From: Azophilus sp965214305
Lineage (GTDB): Bacteria > Pseudomonadota > Gammaproteobacteria > Pseudomonadales > Azotimanducaceae
Direction: 5' to 3'
Assembly: GCA_965214305.1 (NCBI GenBank)
Contig: OZ243949.1
Coordinates: forward strand, 2,666,001-2,730,000
Length of the DNA: 64,000 bases
Made by a program: the position numbers and the translations under genes. Position 1 is the stretch's first letter; every line of letters begins with the position of its first letter. Below, in pieces: positions 42,457-49,824 of the stretch. A model generated the notes under the pieces. It ran no database searches and was not told the origin of the DNA. It was given only the letters and a program-made list of their open reading frames with translations.

Positions 42457-42819
42457 ATGACCAAGCCTCAGAACATCGAGCCATGCGGCGCACCGGATGC
42501 CGACCCAAATCCCGTACACTGGGATGCGGCGGTTGTGGAAAAACTCGGCTTCGGCCGGCGCACCATCAATCAGGGGCCGTTGGGCTTGAGTTACATGGTG
42601 AACATGCTGCACGCCTGGGCCGGGCGGCGCTGCCTGCGTCGGCTGTTTATGCGCTTTCCAATGGTGGTGCTGGACGGTGACCACATCACCGCCCGGGGCC
42701 GGGTTACCGCCGTGCGCGAGGCAGGTGGAGAAACCTTGGTGGATTGTGATGTCTGGCTGGAACGGCAAGGAACCGCGCCGCCGTTGGCGGGCAGCGCCAC
42801 GGTAGTTCTTCCCGAATAG
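42457..42819 (+). CDS. MaoC-like hotdog-fold protein
   Basis: 120 residues. NPVHWDAAVVEKLGFGRR resembles the hydratase-2/MaoC motif (NPIHxD...), followed by a hotdog helix LGLSYMVNMLHAWAG and strands VVLDGDHITARGRVTAVRE. The usual catalytic His-Gly after the hydratase motif is replaced by Asn-Gln-Gly (RTINQGPLG), so it may be an inactive or altered enzyme. ATG 42457 is chosen; a GTG at 42445 is in frame. Followed by the CoA-transferase gene 28 bases later, suggesting an acyl-CoA pathway. Confidence 0.7.
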   Translation: MTKPQNIEPCGAPDADPNPVHWDAAVVEKLGFGRRTINQGPLGLSYMVNMLHAWAGRRCLRRLFMRFPMVVLDGDHITARGRVTAVREAGGETLVDCDVWLERQGTAPPLAGSATVVLPE

Positions 42820-42847
42820 GCGCCTAACACAAATTAAGGAATCACCC

Positions 42848-43987
42848 ATGGGACCACTAGCGGGGCTTAAAGTTGTTGAATTGCAGGGCATCGGGCCGGG
42901 GCCGTTTTGCGGCATGATGCTCGCTGATATGGGCGCCGAGGTGGTGCGCGTGGACCGGGCGAGCGCCGCGGGTCAGGCCCCGCCCCCTGCCGATCTGTTG
43001 GCACGCAGCCGCAAGAGCATAGCGGTGGATTTGAAGAACCCCGACGGCGTGGAAACGGTTCTGCGTCTGGTGACAAGCAGCGACGCCCTCATAGAAGGCT
43101 TCCGCCCCGGCGTCATGGAGCGGCTTGGCCTTGGCCCCGAGGTTTGCCTTGCACGGAATCCCGCCTTGGTTTACGGCCGCATGACCGGCTGGGGGCAAAC
43201 CGGCCCGCTGGCGCATGCTGCCGGGCACGATATCAATTACATCTCTCTAACCGCGGCCCTGCACAGTATCGGCGAAAAGGGCCGGCGGCCCACGCCGCCG
43301 CTCAATCTCGTCGGCGACTTCGGCGGCGGCGGCATGTTGCTGGCCTTCGGCATTGTCGCGGCACTTTTCGAGCGCAACCGCTCCGGCAAGGGTCAGGTGG
43401 TCGATGCCGCCATGACCGATGGCTCGGCGCTGCTAATGAACGGGCTATTCGGCATGATGAACGGCAGCCACTGGTTGCCGGAACGTGGCAGCAACCTGCT
43501 CGACGGCGGTGCCCATTTCTACGGCACCTACGAAACCAAGGACGGGCAATACATCTCCATCGGTTCAATTGAACCGCAGTTCTACGCTCTGTTGTTGGAG
43601 AAGTCCGGGCTCGGCACACAGGCAGATCTCGCCCAGCAGATGGACCGTGGCGAGTGGGGTAATATGCGGCAACAACTGGAGGCCATCTTCAAGACCAAAA
43701 CCCGCGACGAATGGGACGCAATCATGCTCGGCACCGACATCTGCTACGCGCCGGTGTTGAACTTCCGGGACGCCGTCGAGCATCCGCACAATAGAGCGCG
43801 CGATACCTTCGTGACCGTCGATGGCATCCATCAAGCCGCGCCCGCCCCGCGCTTTAGCCGCACTCCGCCAACGCCGCCCGCTGGTGCCGTCGCGGCCGGG
43901 GCACATACCAACGAGATATTGCAAAGTTTCGGATTCGGTGCCGCTGAAATTCAAGCGTTGCGCGATGGCGGGGCGGTTGCGGGCTAG
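42848..43987 (+). CDS. CaiB/BaiF CoA-transferase family, alpha-methylacyl-CoA racemase-like
   Basis: 379 residues. MGPLAGLKVVELQGIGPGP begins the family, then MLADMGAEVVRVDR, SIAVDLKNPDG and the catalytic His in AGHDINYISLTAAL, Asp in NLVGDFGGGG and Glu in SIGSIEPQFY, matching the His-Asp-Glu set of alpha-methylacyl-CoA racemase rather than formyl-CoA transferase. It probably epimerises 2-methyl-acyl-CoA (branched fatty acid or steroid side chain). Its TAG stop lies in a CTAG of family-B-like sequence (GGCGTCTAG follows). Confidence 0.85.
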   Translation: MGPLAGLKVVELQGIGPGPFCGMMLADMGAEVVRVDRASAAGQAPPPADLLARSRKSIAVDLKNPDGVETVLRLVTSSDALIEGFRPGVMERLGLGPEVCLARNPALVYGRMTGWGQTGPLAHAAGHDINYISLTAALHSIGEKGRRPTPPLNLVGDFGGGGMLLAFGIVAALFERNRSGKGQVVDAAMTDGSALLMNGLFGMMNGSHWLPERGSNLLDGGAHFYGTYETKDGQYISIGSIEPQFYALLLEKSGLGTQADLAQQMDRGEWGNMRQQLEAIFKTKTRDEWDAIMLGTDICYAPVLNFRDAVEHPHNRARDTFVTVDGIHQAAPAPRFSRTPPTPPAGAVAAGAHTNEILQSFGFGAAEIQALRDGGAVAG

Positions 43988-44026
43988 GCGTCTAGCCTCG
44001 AATGGATAAACACGGGCCCCTAGGGG
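43984..44026. repeat. Short CTAG-rich junction, family-B-like
   Basis: CTAGGCGTCTAG (43984-43995) and CCCCTAGGGG (44017-44026) lie between two convergent genes, and each supplies the stop of one of them (racemase and TetR). The similarity to family B ends is short, so assignment is tentative. Confidence 0.35.
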
Positions 44027-44670
44027 CGGTCGAGTTCGGCTAGCCGGGCTTCAAGGCGCGGCCTGGCCGCCTCCGTGGCGATGCCGAGCAACGTCATGAT
44101 CTCGCTACGCTGCCGCTCCTTGCCATTCTCGCTGAGCGGGATCATACCCATCATCCAAAGCAGCACCACGCCCCACTGCTGCCCGACAAGATGCCGCGCC
44201 ACCAGATTCGTGTCGATATCGGGGCGCACATCGCCGTCCCGCTGGGCGATTTCCAGTTGCGTCCTCACAAAGGGCAGGGTTCGGGCAAACAACACATCCG
44301 CCAACGGGTCGTTCGGCCCGACGTGAAATAGAATCCGCGTCATGGCATCGGCATATCGGGGCGTTGCCTCAATCTGGGCACCGACGATGCGGCTTAAGGC
44401 GAAAATCCCGTCAACACCTTGGGTTGATTGTTCGCGCTCGGCACCACCGGTGAGTTTTGTCATCAAATCGTCCACCGCGGCCAGCACCAACCCATCCTTG
44501 CCGCCGTAGATGTTGTACAGCGTGCCCTGGGCAACACCGGCCCTTTTCGCCAAGGCGCGGATGGTCATGCCGTCATATCCCATTTCATCAAGCATGGCTC
44601 GAACGGTTTCCAGAATGTGCGCCTGGCGGTGGCGTTGACGGGCCGAATCGTACTTTCTTTTGGCAGCCAT
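44020..44670 (-). CDS. TetR/AcrR-family transcriptional regulator
   Basis: About 216 residues from ATG 44670. N-terminal DNA-binding domain: RQRHRQAHILETVRAMLDEM, then MTIRALAKRAGVAQGTLYNI YGGKDGLV, the TetR helix-turn-helix. C-terminal ligand-binding helices are divergent. A GTG at 44757 would add 29 residues. It lies convergent with the racemase gene; it could regulate the acyl-CoA or nearby genes. Effector unknown. Confidence 0.83.
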   Translation of the reverse strand: MAAKRKYDSARQRHRQAHILETVRAMLDEMGYDGMTIRALAKRAGVAQGTLYNIYGGKDGLVLAAVDDLMTKLTGGAEREQSTQGVDGIFALSRIVGAQIEATPRYADAMTRILFHVGPNDPLADVLFARTLPFVRTQLEIAQRDGDVRPDIDTNLVARHLVGQQWGVVLLWMMGMIPLSENGKERQRSEIMTLLGIATEAARPRLEARLAELDRP

Positions 44671-44793
44671 TTTCTCGATTGAGTCCTTAGCATATCTGTC
44701 CGACGCCAATCGACCCAAGGCCTGAAGTTCAACCGGATGCGACGCCGGATTGTCCACCGGGTTGACTCCATGTCAAATCAACGGATACTCGGG

Positions 44794-44877
44794 TAGTGGC
44801 TCAATTTGGAAAATCTTCGTTGCCGCCGCCCAAAGCGGGCCCGGTCTCTGCGGCGGTGGACATTGAAACTGAGCCAC
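44794..44877. repeat. Family C palindromic repeat, copy 3 (84 bp)
   Basis: Left end TAGTGGCTCAATTTGGAA and right end CATTGAAACTGAGCCAC are inverted repeats (GTGGCTCA[AG]TTT). A central GCCGCCGCCCAAAGCGGG and CTGCGGCGG also pair. It immediately precedes a VOC gene fragment, with the reading frame resuming right after its right end. Confidence 0.72.
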
Positions 44878-45060
44878 TTTGGCTACGAAACCGCCAATCG
44901 GGGGCGCGCTGGCGATATCGAATTTGCTTATTACGACACCCGTCCGCTGATGGATTGTATGCTTGAGGTGGTGACGCGCAGCCCCGGCATTATCGAACGA
45001 TTCGCCATGATCGCCCGTGCCGCCGAGAACTGGAACGGGCAAAATCCGATTCGAAGTTGA
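44878..45060 (+). pseudogene. C-terminal fragment of a VOC-family (glyoxalase-like) gene
   Basis: The frame after the repeat reads AGDIEFAYYDTRPLMDCM and then IERFAMIARAAENWNGQNP, the C-terminus of a glyoxalase-like (VOC) protein, in which VVxxxP...F..IRDAAxxWDG(S)DPxR is typical. The upstream part is replaced by the family C repeat. The fragment ends with a stop at 45058-45060. It precedes the SnoaL-like gene by 27 bases and may once have been in its operon. Confidence 0.6.
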
Positions 45061-45087
45061 AACGAGTCCAAGCACCGGGAATCTCAA

Positions 45088-45606
45088 ATGGAAGCCATTG
45101 CACGATTGGATATTCAGTATTTGCAACAGCTTTACGCCAAGGCGACGGATGTGATTGGCACCAATACCGAAGCGGGCATCGCCGAGGGCCGCGCCATCTA
45201 CCGTCGCATATTTACCGAAGATGCCACGGTTCGCGCCGGCCCGGCCGACGGCGAACAATTGGTCGCCCAAGGGCCGGACAGCTGGATGGACGTGGTTCTG
45301 GAGGCGCTATCGCAATATTCTTCAACCCAGCATCTCATCGGTACGCAACTGGTCACCATCGAAAAGCTGGAGACCGACACCCAAGGCACCGTAACCGCCG
45401 GCGAGGCCAGCATGGAAAGCTATCTACAGGCTTGGCATGAAAATCGCTCCGCCAATACGCTCTGGTTGTTTCTTGGCACCTATGCCTCCAAGGTGCGTCA
45501 CAAGCCGGGCCTGGGATGGCAGATCCACGAGATGACGCTCACCCAAACCGGCGGCGAAAACCGGGAACTCGGGCCGATCGATGTTGTCTGGGAGCCGATG
45601 GATTAA
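45088..45606 (+). CDS. SnoaL/NTF2-like protein
   Basis: 172 residues with the nuclear transport factor 2-like cone fold: IARLDIQYLQQLYAKATDVI, EGRAIYRRIFTEDATVRAGP, STQHLIGTQLVTIE, SYLQAWHENRSANTLWLFLG, and KVRHKPGLGWQIHEMTLT. Proteins of this type catalyse small isomerase or hydratase reactions, or bind ligands. Starts 27 bases after the VOC remnant. Convergent with the tRNA pair. Confidence 0.7.
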   Translation: MEAIARLDIQYLQQLYAKATDVIGTNTEAGIAEGRAIYRRIFTEDATVRAGPADGEQLVAQGPDSWMDVVLEALSQYSSTQHLIGTQLVTIEKLETDTQGTVTAGEASMESYLQAWHENRSANTLWLFLGTYASKVRHKPGLGWQIHEMTLTQTGGENRELGPIDVVWEPMD

Positions 45607-45607
45607 C

Positions 45608-45684
45608 TGGCGGAGCGGACGGGACTCGAACCCGCGACCCCCGGCGTGACAGGCCGGTATTCTAACCAACTGAACTACCGCTCC
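45608..45684 (-). tRNA. aspT: tRNA-Asp (GTC)
   Basis: Minus strand GGAGCGGTAGTTCAGTTGG..., acceptor GGAGCGG/CCGCTCC, anticodon arm with loop CTGTCAC giving GTC, T arm GCGGGTTCGAGTCCCGT, discriminator G and encoded CCA. Pairs with tRNA-Val 31 bases upstream in one transcript. Gene symbol by analogy. Confidence 0.96.
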
Positions 45685-45715
45685 GAGCGGGTGGTGCCCG
45701 AGCAACGGGCACCAA

Positions 45716-45791
45716 TGGTGGGTGTTGCAGGGGTCGAACCTGCGACCTACGGCTTGTAAGGCCGTCGCTCTCCCAACTGAGCTAAACACCC
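45716..45791 (-). tRNA. valT: tRNA-Val (TAC)
   Basis: Minus strand GGGTGTTTAGCTCAGTTGG, acceptor GGGTGTT/AACACCC, anticodon loop CTTACAA giving TAC, T arm GCAGGTTCGACCCCTGC, discriminator A and encoded CCA. First gene of a Val-Asp tRNA transcript with a well-placed promoter. Gene symbol by analogy. Confidence 0.96.
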
Positions 45792-45811
45792 CATGTAAAA
45801 CGAGGGCGCTT

Positions 45812-45839
45812 ATGTTAACCGGTGTCCGGCGCGAGTCAA
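45812..45839 (-). promoter_or_regulatory. Promoter of the tRNA-Val/tRNA-Asp transcript
   Basis: Minus strand: TTGACT (45839-45834) as -35, 16 bases, TAACAT (45817-45812) as -10, then a GC-rich discriminator (AAGCGCCCTCG) typical of stringently controlled stable-RNA promoters. The tRNA begins about 15-20 bases later. Confidence 0.6.
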
Positions 45840-45849
45840 ATTGCCATCA

Positions 45850-45942
45850 GGCAGTGGCTCAATTTGACCATTTTCCATTACTGCGGCCCAACGCGGTTGC
45901 GGGCTTCACAGCGGCGCAAATGCAAACTGATACAGGACCCGT
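45850..45942. repeat. Family C palindromic repeat, copy 4
   Basis: Left AGTGGCTCAATTTGACC, right TGCAAACTGATACAGGACC, inverse ends of the C type. About 93 bases. Its right end flows into the stop of the epoxide hydrolase gene (CGATAAAACGGG on the minus strand). Confidence 0.7.
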
Positions 45943-45943
45943 T

Positions 45944-47080
45944 TTATCGAATGGGGCGGAAGCAGGTACGCAGTTCATCAACGAAGATTTCCGGTTGCTC
46001 GAATGCCGCGAAGTGGCCACCGCGATCCGGTTCGCCCCAGTGAATGATGTTGCTGAAGCGCCGCGCCGCCCAACGCCGGGAGCAGCGGAAGATTTCTTTG
46101 GGGTAGATGCTGCAACCGGTGGGGGTGGCGATCGTCTCGTTGTTGCGGTTGCCGAAACTCTCCCAGTACAGGCGGGCCGAGGAGGCACCGCATGCCGTGA
46201 GCCAATAGAGCATCACGTTGTCGAGCATTTCATCGCGGCTCAGGACGTTTTCCGGGTGGCCGGCGCAATCGGACCAGCGCCAGAATTTTTCGAATATCCA
46301 AGCCATTTGTGCCACGGGTGAATCGACGAGGCCATAGCCGAGGGTTTGCGGTCGGGTGCTTTGCTGCTTCGAGTAGCCCGAGTCCCACTCCTGATAGTAG
46401 CTCATGGCGGCAAGGGCATCTTTCTCCTGGGGTGTCAGGTCGTTCATGGTATCGGGGTCCGGCTGCGCGACGACCAAATTGAGATGTATGGCGGCACAAT
46501 GGTTCGGGTCGTGCGGCCCAATTTTCGAGGTGACTAGGGCACCCCAGTCGCCGCCCTGGGCGACGTAGCGGTTGTAGCCGAGCCTTGCCATCAGCGCGGC
46601 CCAGGCTTCGGCAATCTTTTCGACGCCCCAGCCGGTTTTGGCCGGTTTGCCGGAAAATCCATAGCCGGGGAGGCTTGGGCAGACGAGGTGGAATGCATCC
46701 GCCGCTTTACCGCCCTGTACTTCGGGGTGGGTCAGGGGGCCAATGACTTTAAGAAATTCGACAATGGAGCCGGGCCAGCCGTGCGTCATTAGCAAAGGCA
46801 GGGCCTGTTCGTGCGGCGAGCGGACATGCAGGAAGTGGATGTCGAGCCCGTCGATTTCCGTGGTGAATTGGTCGAAGCCGTTGATCCGCGCTTCGGCCCG
46901 GCGCCAGTCGTAGGTGTTCAGCCAGTAGTCGGCAACCTCTCGTGTATAGGCGAGCGGCATACCTTGCGACCAATCCTCCGGCGTTTCCTTTTCGGGCCAG
47001 CGGGTATTGGCGAGGCGCGATTTCAAATCGTCCAGTTCGCTTTCGGGAATGTCGATTCGAAAGGGGCTAACATTCGTCAT
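45944..47080 (-). CDS. Epoxide hydrolase (EHN domain, alpha/beta fold)
   Basis: 378 residues from ATG 47080. N-terminal EHN domain: FRIDIPESELDDLKSRLANT then RWPEKETPEDWSQGMP, then YWLNTYDWRRAEARIN. Catalytic domain: oxyanion motif MTHGWPGSIVE, nucleophile Asp in AQGGDWGALVTS, and His in WGEPDRGGHFAAFEQPE. Related to juvenile-hormone/microsomal-type epoxide hydrolases of bacteria, probably hydrolysing bulky epoxides. No signal peptide. The frame open to 47338 is not used: it runs through family C sequence. Confidence 0.87.
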   Translation of the reverse strand: MTNVSPFRIDIPESELDDLKSRLANTRWPEKETPEDWSQGMPLAYTREVADYWLNTYDWRRAEARINGFDQFTTEIDGLDIHFLHVRSPHEQALPLLMTHGWPGSIVEFLKVIGPLTHPEVQGGKAADAFHLVCPSLPGYGFSGKPAKTGWGVEKIAEAWAALMARLGYNRYVAQGGDWGALVTSKIGPHDPNHCAAIHLNLVVAQPDPDTMNDLTPQEKDALAAMSYYQEWDSGYSKQQSTRPQTLGYGLVDSPVAQMAWIFEKFWRWSDCAGHPENVLSRDEMLDNVMLYWLTACGASSARLYWESFGNRNNETIATPTGCSIYPKEIFRCSRRWAARRFSNIIHWGEPDRGGHFAAFEQPEIFVDELRTCFRPIR

Positions 47081-47164
47081 CAAATACCACCCAGTTTTTC
47101 CAGTGCGGCAATGAAAACAGGATCGGTGGAAATTGGAAAGGCGATAATGCCCATTCGTCGACAT

Positions 47165-47216
47165 CGTTGGCGCAACGTCCAAACCCAAAGCCATGCAAAC
47201 TGATACAGGACCCGTT
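47165..47216. repeat. Family C repeat, right end only
   Basis: CGTTGGCGCAACG palindrome followed by CATGCAAACTGATACAGGAC, identical in its end to copy 4. The left terminus is not recognisable. It lies between the epoxide hydrolase start and the next gene. Confidence 0.55.
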
Positions 47217-47263
47217 GGGGTGTAGACTTGGTTGTCATGTGGAGGATCTGTAACCTGGCTTGG

Positions 47264-48082
47264 ATGCCCCACCCGCTGCCCGCCGCGCACGCCGGAACCT
47301 TCGGGCCAGCGCGCGCGAGGGAGTACCGCCCGGCACACGCTCCGTGCCTTCGGCTAGTGTGCGGCATGACGCTGTGCGTTGTTTCATGGGTAGCCGGCTC
47401 GCGCGTCCAAGCGGAGGGGGCGACGGTGGACGAACTTCAGTCCCAATTGATCGAACAAATCGCATCCGATACCCGCGCAACCCGCGGTTATACGGGGCGC
47501 GCAACGTTGCGCGATGCGGTCATGGCAGCCATGCGGGCCGTGCGACGCCATGATTTCGTTGACCGTCACGGCTTGCGGGCGGCCTACGCTAACCGCCCGC
47601 TGCCCATTGGCCACGGCCAGACGATCTCGCAGCCGTTCATCGTTGCGCTGATGACGGATTTGCTGGAGCTGCGACCGGAACATCGGGTGCTCGAAATCGG
47701 TACCGGCTCCGGCTATCAGGCTGCGGTACTCGCCGCGCTCGTCAAGCAGGTGTACAGCATCGAAATCATTCCGGCGCTTGCCGATGGCGCCATCAAGCGG
47801 TTGCAATCCTTGGGTTATGAGAATGTTTCCGTGCGTTTGGGCGACGGCTATTTCGGCTGGCCGGAAGCCGCCCCCTTTGATGGCATCATGGTCACCGCGG
47901 TGGGGCCGGATATACCGGCGCAGCTACTGAAGCAACTCAAACCCGGTGGACGCATGGTGTTGCCGGTCGGCACCCAGGCCACCGCCCAGAACCTGACGGT
48001 CGTGACCAAGCACGAGGACGGCCGCCACAGCACCAGGGAAGTGCTGCCGGTTGCCTTTGTGCCGCTGACGGGCGATCACTGA
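47264..48082 (+). CDS. Isoaspartyl methyltransferase (PCMT) family, probably exported
   Basis: Protein-L-isoaspartate O-methyltransferase family. The catalytic domain is clear: RRHDFVDRHGLRAAYANRPL, PIGHGQTISQPFIVALMT, VLEIGTGSGYQAAVLA (SAM site), GDGYFGWPEAAPFDGIMVT and KPGGRMVLPVG. Unlike canonical Pcm it has a hydrophobic N-terminus RLVCGMTLCVVSWVAGSRVQA-E, which looks like a Sec signal with a long N-region, so it may act in the periplasm. Start uncertain: ATG 47264 taken; TTG 47228 and ATG 47366 possible. A canonical pcm lies at 63691. Confidence 0.78.
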   Translation: MPHPLPAAHAGTFGPARAREYRPAHAPCLRLVCGMTLCVVSWVAGSRVQAEGATVDELQSQLIEQIASDTRATRGYTGRATLRDAVMAAMRAVRRHDFVDRHGLRAAYANRPLPIGHGQTISQPFIVALMTDLLELRPEHRVLEIGTGSGYQAAVLAALVKQVYSIEIIPALADGAIKRLQSLGYENVSVRLGDGYFGWPEAAPFDGIMVTAVGPDIPAQLLKQLKPGGRMVLPVGTQATAQNLTVVTKHEDGRHSTREVLPVAFVPLTGDH

Positions 48083-48098
48083 TTGGCGGGGCCTTGGA

Positions 48099-49376
48099 TT
48101 AGTCGCTTGGCCGGGATTCCGGCGAGAACAGCGGCTCGCCGAATTGATCGGCGTAGGCCACCGCCTCCACGGGGCGGCGGTCGATGGGGCCGTGGCCACC
48201 GCCGACCGGCCAGCCCATGGGCACATGGGCATAGGTGGCCCAGGGTTCGGGAATGCCGAGCAGGTCCCGCACGGTCTCCTCTTCGGCGCACAGCAGGGTG
48301 GTGAGAACGCAGCCCAAGCCTTCCGCCCGGCAGGCGAGCAGCAGATTCTGCACCGCCGGATAGAGGGAGCCGCCGCCCACCACCGAAGGCCGGTCGAGCC
48401 CGGCGTCGGTGATCGCCAAGCCCTCGGGGTCGAAGCAGAACACGGCCACCACCGGCGTTTCGTGCAGGTGCTCGGCCAAGTGGTCGCCGGCGGCCACGGC
48501 CCCCTGGAAGGATGCCGCCAACGTCTCCAGCTCAGCCCGGTGGGGTTCGGTGTAGGCCGTCCAGCGCGGGCGGTAGAGTTCGGCGAGGCGCCGCTTAACG
48601 GCCGGGTCGCGAACCGCGATCACCCGCCAGGGCTGCCGGTTGCCGCCGGACGGCGCCCAAGTGGCCGCCCTCAGCACCCGGCGCAGCGTCGCTTCGGGAA
48701 TTGGATCGGGCCTGAGCCTGCGCACCGCCCGCAGGGTGCTTGCCGCATGATAGAAGTCGTATCCGGCGTGCTCCCCGACGGGCGGGGGGCCTTCGATGTC
48801 CACGCCCGTGGGCGGCGGTGGTTGGAAGCTGTTCAGTGCCCCCGACACCAGCTGGTAAAAGCCCACCGCCATCACCACTTCGACCAGGCCGCGCTCGCCG
48901 AGGGCGGCTTTGGCCTGCTCCAGCGTAGCGGTTTGCAGCGCCCGTTTGTACACAAGTTCGATAGCGACCGCATGGGCGGCGCGGACGGCGGGGTCGTTCG
49001 CGGGCGGTGGGCGGCGGTGGGCGATCGCCTCAATAACGGCTTCGCTCAGGCCGGCGCTCCGCGCCGCCCGGCGGTGCGCCCACCACTCGAAGTCGGCGCT
49101 CCAGGCGCGGGCCACCACCAGGATGGCGGCTTCCCGCGCCGCCGCCGGAACCAGGGTGTCCGTGCGCAGGGCCATGCCGAGCTTTTCGAGCAGGGCGCCG
49201 AGCACCGGCGAGCGCAGCCAGGCGTCGAACGGGCCGACCAGGGAGCCGTCGGCCCGGGTCAGCCCGCCATCCAACGGGCCCCCCGCCCTCGGGCCGGTCC
49301 GAATGGCGTCGTAGAGCGCGCGTTGTTCCGCATCGAGCGCGTCGGGTCCGAGGGGGCGCAGGCGCATGCCGCTCAT
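48099..49376 (-). CDS. Fusion of CMD-like domain with a nitroreductase domain
   Basis: 425 residues. Residues about 20-185 form a carboxymuconolactone decarboxylase-like domain (TLVPAAAREAAILVVAR, WSADFEWWAHRRAAR, FYQLVSGALNSFQ); residues about 215-405 form a nitroreductase-type FMN domain (IPEATLRRVLRAATWAPSGG then NRQPWRVIAV, VVGGGSLYPAVQNLLLACRAE, LGIPEPWATYAHVPMGWP). Domain order CMD-nitroreductase. Role unknown: possibly a flavin reductase acting with a redox partner fold. The sequence is notably GC-rich (third-position G/C, many Ala, Arg and Pro) relative to neighbours, hinting at transfer. No Cys pair in the CMD part. Confidence 0.75.
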   Translation of the reverse strand: MSGMRLRPLGPDALDAEQRALYDAIRTGPRAGGPLDGGLTRADGSLVGPFDAWLRSPVLGALLEKLGMALRTDTLVPAAAREAAILVVARAWSADFEWWAHRRAARSAGLSEAVIEAIAHRRPPPANDPAVRAAHAVAIELVYKRALQTATLEQAKAALGERGLVEVVMAVGFYQLVSGALNSFQPPPPTGVDIEGPPPVGEHAGYDFYHAASTLRAVRRLRPDPIPEATLRRVLRAATWAPSGGNRQPWRVIAVRDPAVKRRLAELYRPRWTAYTEPHRAELETLAASFQGAVAAGDHLAEHLHETPVVAVFCFDPEGLAITDAGLDRPSVVGGGSLYPAVQNLLLACRAEGLGCVLTTLLCAEEETVRDLLGIPEPWATYAHVPMGWPVGGGHGPIDRRPVEAVAYADQFGEPLFSPESRPSD

Positions 49377-49598
49377 GAGCCGGCTGAACCGGTGCCGCGC
49401 CGCTCCTCGGCGGTCGGCAAGTCAAGCATCCGCATCGGGGTTCTCCCCTCCCTATGGTGGCGGGCCAAGCCCTCGTCCGCGGCCGCCCAAGGGGTTGCGG
49501 CGGAAGACCGTTGCCCAGCGGCTTCGCAAGCTACCCGTGTACATAGGGGGGAGTCAACTCTAGTCGCCCCCAACTTGAACGCGGGCACGTTGGAGGGC

Positions 49599-49672
49599 GG
49601 CGCAGGCTCCTAGGAGCCTGCGCCAACCGCGGCGTCCTGCGGTCGAAAAATTCAAACTGCGACACTACCGGA
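49599..49672. repeat. Composite: perfect B palindrome fused to a family C end
   Basis: GGCGCAGGCTCCTAGG followed by AGCCTGCGCC is a perfect 26-base palindrome (49599-49624), the joined outer ends of two B elements around one CTAG. Immediately after it, GCGCCAACCGCGGCGTCC leads into TCAAACTGCGACACTACCGG, the reverse complement of the left half of C copy 1. The two families share the GGCGC junction. The rest of the gap 49377-49824 shows no gene. Confidence 0.7.
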
Positions 49673-49824
49673 TAAGGCTGTTCCGCGCTTGCGTGGTCAA
49701 ACTCATGTAGAATGATGTGCGCTTCGCGAGTTGCAAGGCTGTTTCGCCAAGTGAGCCGCTGGCCCGGTGAATAGGCGAAAAACGCTGTTGCCGGTGGCAG
49801 ACAAAATCAGAAAGGAGTTGGTGC

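Noticed and set aside
47228..47263. TTG start for the exported PCMT-like gene
   Set aside because: Lies next to family C sequence and has no ribosome site; ATG 47264 kept, though uncertain.
48144..49613. 489-codon plus-strand frame opposite the CMD-nitroreductase gene
   Set aside because: The sense frame has two recognisable domains. The antisense frame is rich in Gly, Arg and Gln with no domain.
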